Shown here one piece after another: positions 7,791 through 13,004 of a stretch of DNA of 13,004 bases. Source of the DNA: an uncultured Lachnospiraceae bacterium (GTDB taxonomy: Bacteria; Bacillota_A; Clostridia; Lachnospirales; Lachnospiraceae); contig CAMWMM010000081.1 of NCBI GenBank assembly GCA_947175285.1, positions 1-13,004 of the forward strand, in the 5' to 3' direction. Position numbers and translations under genes: made by a program. How positions within the stretch are numbered: the stretch's first letter is position 1; every line of letters begins with the position of its first letter. Below the pieces are notes generated by a model, which searched no databases, had not been told where the DNA came from, and worked only from the letters and a program-made list of their open reading frames with translations.

Positions 7791-8828
7791 CTATAATACA
7801 TCCGCAAAATGTGTCCGCAGCTTTTTAAACAGCAGCGTACCGATGCAGAAAAGGCTGATAGTAAAAATCCAGAAATAAGTAGAAGAATAAAAATGTTCCC
7901 AGAACCATTCCTGTTCGTAAATAGCGCTTCGATAGCCATTGACAATATATACCATCGGATTCAGTTTAAAAAAAGACTTCATGTAATCTTCTGTCAGCAT
8001 GGAAATATCCCACAAAATCGGCGTCGCCCACATACCAATCTGCAGAGCAATATTAATAATCTGTTGTAAATCCCTAATAAACACAACAAGCGCGCAGGTG
8101 AAATAACTCATAGCGAGCACTAACAGAAACATACAGAAACTGTAATAGAAAAGCTGCAATGTATAAATAGTCGGATAATAGCCGTAACCAACTGCTACGA
8201 TAAGCAGAATACATACAAAAAAGACATGAATAAAAGTTGCCGCAATAACTTTAATAATCGGCAGAATACTGATATTAAATACAACTTTTTTCACCAGATA
8301 ATTATATTCCAACAGTGCCATTGTTCCCTGTGTAATCGCTTCCGAAAAATAAAACCACGGCACTAACCCCGCCGTCAGATACAGCACGTACGGCACTTCC
8401 ACGCCGCTTGCCACCAACTGACTTCTGGTATCAAACACTCTGTCAAATACAATCCAGTACATAACAACCGTCACAACAGGCTGAGCCATTGCCCATACCA
8501 CGCCCAGATAAGAACCGGCATAACGTTTCTTAAAATCATTTTTGGCAAGTTTCCAAATCAGTCGTCTGCTCTGAAAAAGTTCAATCGGAATGGTTGTCAG
8601 TCCATCATAAAACAGGGCAAAAATAATACAGGTAAACGTAATCAACACACATCCGCTGACTTTTTTCATTCTCTCTGTCACTTGGTCTGCTAACGGATTA
8701 TGATGTAATACCAAGATTACTGCCAGAATCAAACCAAGCCCCCAGAATATGGCAATTGCTGCGGGCTTTGGAAAAGAAGATGCTCTCCTTTTTCTGTTTT
8801 CCTGTATTTGTATATCGTTTGCGTTCAT
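7791..8828 (-). CDS. wzm: ABC-2 type polysaccharide export permease Wzm with N-terminal extension
   Basis: 345-residue integral membrane protein, the channel partner of Wzt. The core, about residues 85-345, matches Wzm/TagG-type permeases: an amphipathic entry (LIWKLAKNDFKKRYAGSYLG) followed by about six hydrophobic segments (near 107-128, 146-164, 187-213, 222-250, 255-275 and 317-335), with the conserved region RDLQQIINIALQIGMWATPILW. Typical family members are about 260-270 residues. This one has roughly 85 extra N-terminal residues with two more predicted membrane segments (about 23-42 and 57-75). The ATG at 8828 follows the rfbC stop by 21 nt, with GGAGA and AGGAAA just upstream. The stop precedes wzt by 11 nt, which fits co-expression of the pair. 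An ATP-driven exporter implies the chain is polymerised in the cytoplasm before export, not by a Wzx/Wzy route. Confidence 0.93.
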   Translation of the reverse strand: MNANDIQIQENRKRRASSFPKPAAIAIFWGLGLILAVILVLHHNPLADQVTERMKKVSGCVLITFTCIIFALFYDGLTTIPIELFQSRRLIWKLAKNDFKKRYAGSYLGVVWAMAQPVVTVVMYWIVFDRVFDTRSQLVASGVEVPYVLYLTAGLVPWFYFSEAITQGTMALLEYNYLVKKVVFNISILPIIKVIAATFIHVFFVCILLIVAVGYGYYPTIYTLQLFYYSFCMFLLVLAMSYFTCALVVFIRDLQQIINIALQIGMWATPILWDISMLTEDYMKSFFKLNPMVYIVNGYRSAIYEQEWFWEHFYSSTYFWIFTISLFCIGTLLFKKLRTHFADVL

Positions 8829-8849
8829 TTTCCTATGAAATCTCCGCTC

Positions 8850-9413
8850 TTATTTCCGATATTTCTCGGTAAATTCCTGAATACCGCCCCATTTAGTGTC
8901 TCTATCCGACTGAATTAACTGCATACCGTCCGGAATCGGCCACTCAACCCCGACATCCGGATCATTCCAGAGTATTCCGCCTTCATCATTCGGATGATAA
9001 AGTTCCGTGCATTTATAGGCAAATTCCGCATAATCAGATACTACGAGAAAACCATGCGCAAAATTTTTCGGTACAAAAAACTGTTTCTTATTCTCCGCTG
9101 AAAGCAGTACACCATGCCACTTACCATATGTTTTGGAACCCGGACGCAAATCCACCGCTACGTCATAGACCTCTCCCTGAAGTACTCTGACTAACTTGTC
9201 CTGCGGATAATTAATTTGAAAATGAAGTCCTCTCAAAACGCCTTTGACAGAAGCAGACTGGTTATCCTGTACGAATATCTGATCAATGCCTGCTGCCTTA
9301 AAATCCTCATACTGATAAGTTTCCATGAAATACCCTCTGGCATCCGTACGCACTTCCGGTGTAATAATCTTAAGCCCCTCTATCTCACATGTCTCTACTG
9401 TTAGTTTTCCCAT
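8850..9413 (-). CDS. rfbC: dTDP-4-dehydrorhamnose 3,5-epimerase (RmlC)
   Basis: Third step of dTDP-L-rhamnose synthesis: epimerises dTDP-4-keto-6-deoxy-D-glucose at C3 and C5. From the ATG at 9413 the protein is 187 residues, normal for the cupin-fold RmlC family. Visible family features are the catalytic His in RGLHFQ (H64), the substrate-contacting Lys in QDKLVR (K73), VYDVAVDLR, FVPKNFAHGF, and the active-site Tyr in FAYKCT (Y133). A GTG start at 9422 is also in frame, but the ribosome site AAGGGAGAG (9422-9430) overlaps it and is 8 nt from the ATG, so the ATG is preferred. The gene follows the muramidase gene by 18 nt and precedes wzm by 21 nt, tying rhamnose supply to glycan export. Function is confident from the motifs. 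Confidence 0.96.
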   Translation of the reverse strand: MGKLTVETCEIEGLKIITPEVRTDARGYFMETYQYEDFKAAGIDQIFVQDNQSASVKGVLRGLHFQINYPQDKLVRVLQGEVYDVAVDLRPGSKTYGKWHGVLLSAENKKQFFVPKNFAHGFLVVSDYAEFAYKCTELYHPNDEGGILWNDPDVGVEWPIPDGMQLIQSDRDTKWGGIQEFTEKYRK

Positions 9414-9421
9414 TCTATTCA

Positions 9422-9430
9422 CTCTCCCTT
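9422..9430 (-). promoter_or_regulatory. Ribosome binding site deciding the rfbC start
   Basis: AAGGGAGAG on the minus strand lies directly after the upstream GH25 stop and 8 nt before the ATG at 9413. It overlaps the alternative GTG start at 9422-9420, which therefore cannot use it. Confidence 0.7.
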
Positions 9431-9431
9431 T

Positions 9432-10781
9432 CTAATTTCCGTTACTGTTTGGCACATTTCCGGCATCGCCGTTCACAACACCCGTATATCCGCCGGAAGA
9501 AGCCGAACGGTCAATTGAGGTATCTATATTCATATAACATAAATTCAAATCCACCTTAGTTGAAATACCATTGATACTGCCTTTTGAAGTATACTGCCAC
9601 ATATGATAATATTCATCATAAGTAGGAATATCCGCATACTCTGCAAGCCATGTACGATAGCCGGACAGTTCTTTCATATCCAGTCTCTTCGTCAGCCAGT
9701 TCGCGGAAGCATAAATACCCGTTTCATAGCCTGCGGAAGCAATAGTCTCCAAAAATGCTTTATGAATCTTCGTCCGTTCAGCAGCCTCCAGCTTATCCGC
9801 TCTGCCGTCTCCGCCTGCGCTCTCACTATCCAAAAAGACCGGATAATCCACATCATATTCACGAATCAGGTTAATGACCATACTTGCCTCTTCCACTGCT
9901 TCCACTTCGTTGACCGCCTGTGTGAAGAAGTAAACACCGACAGGAATACCCGCTTCGATTGCACCCTCTATATTTTCCATATACATCGGGTCAATTATCA
10001 GAGAGCCGCTTGATGAACCCCGGTAGCCGCAGCGGATAATCGCAAATTCCACACCGTCTTCTTTTACCGCTTCCCAGTCAATTGTCTGATTCCACTTGGA
10101 AACATCAATTCCCTTTTTCACCGTATCATCGTATGCTTCAAATGCGGTGTTCTCGGTTCCGTCTGCATCATTTACCGCTTCCCGTACTTCCGTATCTTCC
10201 TTTGTCGCATCAATATCATTCTCCGTCAGCATCAAATATTCAATATCATCTAAAATACGGTATTCAATATCCTGTTTTACTTTAATTGTCGTCACTACAT
10301 TCGGTACTTTGTAACCGTCCAGTTCATTCATGGATACACTGTATTCTCCGGCGCGCAGCTTATCAATATAAATAATGCCGTCCTCATCCTCGTCCGTATA
10401 TTCACCCAGTCCCTGAATGTTTACGGAAAAAGGTGCTCCGGTTACAAGCTCTCCCCTGCTGTCTACAATCATAATACGTAAATCTTTCGCTACGGAGCTC
10501 ATAACAAACGATACGGACTTACCGGAATATTCTTCAATACTTTTATAGCGAACTTCCGCATCAAAAAATGTTTCATCCTGCATAAAAGCATTTAAATCAT
10601 TTCCAAGCTGTTTGCTGTCAGAACTTTCAGTCTGCACATCGGCGTTTACAACCGTTGTCTGTTCTCCGATGCCCAGTTTATCCTGTATCAAATCCCAGTT
10701 TGTTATTGCAACAACAACTGTTATCATAAAAAATATCATGATAACCATAAATAAAGTCTTTCGTAATTTATTAGAGTCCAT
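9432..10781 (-). CDS. Membrane-anchored GH25 muramidase with SpaA/CnaB-like domain
   Basis: 449-residue surface enzyme predicted to cleave the MurNAc-GlcNAc bond of peptidoglycan. Order: short basic cytoplasmic N-terminus, one membrane segment (about 9-27, [17 protein letters not shown]) with no signal-peptidase site evident; a linker; a prealbumin-like SpaA/CnaB-type domain (about 100-168; [36 protein letters not shown]); an acidic linker; and a GH25 domain (about 224-418). GH25 features are GIDVSKWN (D226), FLDSE (D318 and E320, the expected catalytic acid pair), GIYASANW and MWQY. The C-terminus is a Ser/Gly/Asn-rich tail. The ATG at 10781 overlaps the rfbA end by 11 nt, with AGAGG 6 nt upstream; the TTG at 10787 is a less likely start. 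It may open the wall for insertion or attachment of the exported glycan, or act in general wall turnover. Confidence 0.9.
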   Translation of the reverse strand: MDSNKLRKTLFMVIMIFFMITVVVAITNWDLIQDKLGIGEQTTVVNADVQTESSDSKQLGNDLNAFMQDETFFDAEVRYKSIEEYSGKSVSFVMSSVAKDLRIMIVDSRGELVTGAPFSVNIQGLGEYTDEDEDGIIYIDKLRAGEYSVSMNELDGYKVPNVVTTIKVKQDIEYRILDDIEYLMLTENDIDATKEDTEVREAVNDADGTENTAFEAYDDTVKKGIDVSKWNQTIDWEAVKEDGVEFAIIRCGYRGSSSGSLIIDPMYMENIEGAIEAGIPVGVYFFTQAVNEVEAVEEASMVINLIREYDVDYPVFLDSESAGGDGRADKLEAAERTKIHKAFLETIASAGYETGIYASANWLTKRLDMKELSGYRTWLAEYADIPTYDEYYHMWQYTSKGSINGISTKVDLNLCYMNIDTSIDRSASSGGYTGVVNGDAGNVPNSNGN

Positions 10782-11640
10782 TCGCAACCTCTACCAGATA
10801 TTTTCCGTAATTTGTCTTCAGCAGCGGCTCTGCCAGATTCAAAAGCTGCTCCTTGTCAATAAATCCCCGTTTATAGGCAATTTCTTCAATACAGGAAATA
10901 TACAGTCCCTGACGTTTCTGGAATGCTGCCACAAAATCCGCGGCATCCAGTAAAGAATCATGATTTCCCGTATCAAGCCATGCAAATCCTCTGCCCAAAG
11001 TCTCTACCCTAAGGTCTCCCCTTTGCAGATACTCATTATTAATACTTGTAATTTCGATTTCTCCCCGCGCTGACGGTTTGACATTTGCCGCAATTTCCAC
11101 GACATCATTATCATAGAAATACAAGCCCGGCACCGCATAATTACTCTTGGGATGCTCCGGCTTTTCTTCAATGGATAATGCAATCCCGTTTTCATCAAAC
11201 TCTACCACCCCGTACTCTCTGGGATCCCTGACATAATAACCGAAAATTGTCGCTCCTTTTTGTCTGGACGCAACTTCTTTTAATACTTTTGAAAAGCTTT
11301 GTCCATAGAAAATATTATCGCCAAGCACTAACGCCACATTGTCATCCCCGATAAAATCCGCACCAATGATAAAAGCATCCGCAAGCCCTCTCGGCACCTC
11401 CTGCACGGCATATTCCATCCGCAGTCCAAGCTGCTCCCCGCTTCCGAACAATTCTTTAAAAACCGGCAAATCCCTTGGTGTGGAAATAATCAGAATTTCC
11501 CGGATTCCGGCTAACATCAGAATAGATAACGGATAATAAATCATCGGTTTATCGTAAACAGGCATAATCTGCTTGGAAATCGCCTTGGTAAGAGGGTATA
11601 AACGAGTTCCCGAACCCCCTGCTAATATTATTCCTTTCAT
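10771..11640 (-). CDS. rfbA: Glucose-1-phosphate thymidylyltransferase (RmlA)
   Basis: First step of dTDP-L-rhamnose synthesis: glucose-1-phosphate plus dTTP gives dTDP-glucose and pyrophosphate, in the cytoplasm. The 289-residue protein is the normal length for the RmlA short form. It shows the nucleotidyltransferase signature [11 protein letters not shown] (8-18), [17 protein letters not shown], the metal-binding LGDNIFYG (106-113), [12 protein letters not shown] (158-161), and [10 protein letters not shown] (221-230). The ATG at 11640 has GAGAGGTGG just upstream and follows the rfbB stop by 14 nt. The end overlaps the start of the GH25 gene by 11 nt. In known systems RmlA is feedback-inhibited by dTDP-rhamnose; no regulatory site is visible here. 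Assignment is firm. Confidence 0.97.
   Translation of the reverse strand: MKGIILAGGSGTRLYPLTKAISKQIMPVYDKPMIYYPLSILMLAGIREILIISTPRDLPVFKELFGSGEQLGLRMEYAVQEVPRGLADAFIIGADFIGDDNVALVLGDNIFYGQSFSKVLKEVASRQKGATIFGYYVRDPREYGVVEFDENGIALSIEEKPEHPKSNYAVPGLYFYDNDVVEIAANVKPSARGEIEITSINNEYLQRGDLRVETLGRGFAWLDTGNHDSLLDAADFVAAFQKRQGLYISCIEEIAYKRGFIDKEQLLNLAEPLLKTNYGKYLVEVANGL
10788..10792 (-). promoter_or_regulatory. Ribosome binding site inside rfbA for the GH25 gene
   Basis: AGAGG on the minus strand is 6 nt before the ATG at 10781 and lies inside the last codons of rfbA. It would sit immediately next to the alternative TTG at 10787, which argues for the ATG. The arrangement implies translational coupling with rfbA. 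Confidence 0.6.
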
Positions 11641-11654
11641 AAGTATCCACCTCT

Positions 11655-12734
11655 CTACTTTTGGTAGTATTCCTCATAGTACTTCTGATAGTCGCCGCTC
11701 GTCGCATTTTTCATCCAGTCATCATTCTCAAAATACCACTGAATTGTACGTCTGATTCCTTCCCTGAACATCGTCTCCGGTTCCCATCCGATTTCACTCT
11801 TGATTTTGTCCGGTGCAATAGCATATCTTCTGTCATGACCTTTTCTATCCTCTACATAAGTAATCAAATCTTTGCTGACAAGCGCTTTTCTCGGGTCGTC
11901 ATCCGCCAGCATTTCCTGTAATGTTTCCAGAATGATATGAAGGATTTCAATATTCTGCTTTTCATTGTGTCCGCCAACGTTATATGTCTCGAACAGTCTT
12001 CCTTTTTCCTGTACCATGTCGATTGCCTTCGCGTGATCCTCCACATACAGCCAGTCGCGGACATTCTTACCATCTCCGTAGACCGGAAGTTTCTTTCCCT
12101 GTAAAGCATTGTTGATAATCAGCGGAATGAACTTCTCCGGAAACTGGTAAGGACCATAATTATTGGAACAGTTCGTAATATTTGCCGGAAAATGATAAGT
12201 ATCCATATACGCCTTAACAAGCATATCTGAGCTTGCCTTGCTTGCCGAATAAGGGCTGTGCGGCGCATAAGGCGTTGTTTCGTAAAAATATCCGCCGCCT
12301 TCCTCCAAGGAACCGTACACTTCGTCTGTGGAAACATGCAGGAACTTTTTATCCGCTTTGTATGTGCCGTCCGGCAGCTCCCATGCGGCTTTGGCGCAGT
12401 TTAACATAACCGCTGTGCCGAGCACATTTGTCTGGACAAATACTTCCGGTGTTCTGATACTTCTGTCTACATGACTTTCCGCTGCAAAATGTACAACTCT
12501 GTCAATATCATTTTCTGCAAAAATTCTGCTGATGGCTTCCTTATCACAGATATCCGCTTTTATAAAAGTATAATTCTCCAGATTTTCAATATCCTTTAAA
12601 TTTTCCAGATTTCCGGCATATGTCAGAGCATCTGCATTGATAATTCTTATTTCCGTGCCGTATTTTTTTAACATATAATGAATATAATTGGAACCGATAA
12701 ATCCGGCGCCTCCCGTTACAAGATACGTTCTCAT
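11655..12734 (-). CDS. rfbB: dTDP-glucose 4,6-dehydratase (RmlB)
   Basis: Second step of dTDP-L-rhamnose synthesis: NAD+-dependent conversion of dTDP-glucose to dTDP-4-keto-6-deoxyglucose. An extended-SDR protein of 359 residues, close to the family norm. The Rossmann glycine motif is GGAGFIG (8-14). [11 protein letters not shown] (82-92) is typical of RmlB. Catalytic residues are visible as TDE in STDEVYG (136-138) and YSASK (Y162, K166), followed by [11 protein letters not shown] and the substrate-site stretch [10 protein letters not shown]. The frame stays open upstream to 12848, but those codons overlap the GH25 fragment and do not match the family. The ATG at 12734 gives the conserved MRTYLVTGG start, with AGGA 7 nt and GAGAGGAG 12 nt upstream. 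It starts 35 nt after the GH25 stop. Confidence 0.97.
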   Translation of the reverse strand: MRTYLVTGGAGFIGSNYIHYMLKKYGTEIRIINADALTYAGNLENLKDIENLENYTFIKADICDKEAISRIFAENDIDRVVHFAAESHVDRSIRTPEVFVQTNVLGTAVMLNCAKAAWELPDGTYKADKKFLHVSTDEVYGSLEEGGGYFYETTPYAPHSPYSASKASSDMLVKAYMDTYHFPANITNCSNNYGPYQFPEKFIPLIINNALQGKKLPVYGDGKNVRDWLYVEDHAKAIDMVQEKGRLFETYNVGGHNEKQNIEILHIILETLQEMLADDDPRKALVSKDLITYVEDRKGHDRRYAIAPDKIKSEIGWEPETMFREGIRRTIQWYFENDDWMKNATSGDYQKYYEEYYQK

Positions 12735-12769
12735 TTTATAATCCTGCTCCTCTCTTAGTCTTTGATAAC

Positions 12770-13004
12770 TTAGTAGTTCAGATAACTGATATTCATATCC
12801 ACACTTCCGCTGATGCCGCCGACAGTTCCTTTCGAGGAATACTGCCACATATCATGGCGGGTCGCCGTATAAGACGGGGAACTCGCATATTGCGCAAGCC
12901 AGATTTTATAGCCGGTCAGGCTTCCTGTGTTGATATAGGATGTAAACCATGTTTTATTAGCATAAATGCCTGCCGTATATCCTGAATTCTGGATGGTACT
13001 GCAG
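12770..13004 (-). CDS. GH25 muramidase, C-terminal fragment cut by the window edge
   Basis: The last 77 codons of a gene entering from beyond 13004, ending in TAA at 12770-12772. The translation contains GYTAGIYANKTW, GYKIWLAQYA, MWQYSSKG, GGISGSVDMN and a final SYLNY, which match the C-terminal third of a GH25 lysozyme domain. It aligns along its length with residues about 350-418 of the complete GH25 protein at 9432-10781, with roughly half the residues identical by eye. The catalytic acids, any signal peptide or membrane anchor, and any extra domains lie outside the window. Unlike its neighbour it has no Ser/Asn-rich tail and stops right after the domain. It is the gene just upstream of rfbB and probably in the same transcript. 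Confidence 0.88.
   Translation of the reverse strand, partial: CSTIQNSGYTAGIYANKTWFTSYINTGSLTGYKIWLAQYASSPSYTATRHDMWQYSSKGTVGGISGSVDMNISYLNY

Noticed and set aside
9603..10013. Plus-strand open frame of 136 codons
   Set aside because: It is fully antisense to the GH25 catalytic domain. The His/Cys-rich composition is typical of a shadow frame and no family is recognisable.
10612..10953. Plus-strand open frame of 113 codons
   Set aside because: It is antisense to the end of rfbA and the start of the GH25 gene, and has no supporting features.
12735..12848. Extended N-terminus for rfbB from 12848
   Set aside because: The extra 38 codons overlap the GH25 fragment in another frame and do not match RmlB. 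The ATG at 12734 gives the conserved start and has a ribosome site.
1..13004. CRISPR arrays, tRNA/rRNA genes, insertion sequences or phage genes
   Set aside because: No regularly spaced repeats, RNA gene sequences, transposase or integrase motifs, or terminal inverted repeats were seen. The window is filled with glycan-related genes.

Overview
The window looks like part of a cell-surface glycan locus from a low-to-mid GC Clostridia member, most likely a Lachnospiraceae-type gut anaerobe. That placement is inferred from the protein style, the strong AGGAG-type ribosome sites, and the pairing of GH25 enzymes with rhamnose genes. No 16S rRNA or other marker gene is present. Every supported gene lies on the minus strand, so transcription runs from high to low coordinates. 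Gaps are 3 to 35 nt, with one 11-nt overlap and one 141-nt gap, which suggests a single long operon. No gene-free stretch exceeds 300 bases. I see no tRNA, rRNA, CRISPR array, insertion sequence or phage gene.

In transcription order: the 3' end of a GH25 muramidase gene (13004-12770); rfbB/rmlB (12734-11655) and rfbA/rmlA (11640-10771) for dTDP-sugar synthesis; a complete membrane-anchored GH25 muramidase with an SpaA/CnaB-like domain (10781-9432); rfbC/rmlC (9413-8850); the ABC-2 exporter permease wzm (8828-7791); its ATPase wzt (7779-6502), interrupted by an in-frame TAA; a methyltransferase-kinase-like fusion (6478-4412); and two large GT2-family glycosyltransferases with a shared N-terminal module (4408-2138 and 1996-2). 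rmlD and an initiating sugar-phosphate transferase are not in the window.

Proposed logic: RmlA, RmlB and RmlC supply a dTDP-rhamnose precursor, and the multidomain GT2 enzymes build a rhamnose-containing chain on a lipid carrier in the cytoplasm. The methyltransferase-kinase-like protein may modify or cap the chain end. Wzm/Wzt, whose ATPase carries a C-terminal carbohydrate-binding-type domain, would export the finished chain. Surface muramidases may open or remodel peptidoglycan where the glycan is placed. The layout recalls two characterised systems: E. coli O8/O9a (WbdD cap plus Wzt cap recognition) and the Geobacillus stearothermophilus polyrhamnan S-layer glycan.

The most notable points are the nonsense codon splitting wzt, the WbdD-like capping candidate next to a CBD-type Wzt in an apparent Gram-positive, the two GH25 genes interleaved with rml genes, and the shared coiled-coil module on both glycosyltransferases.
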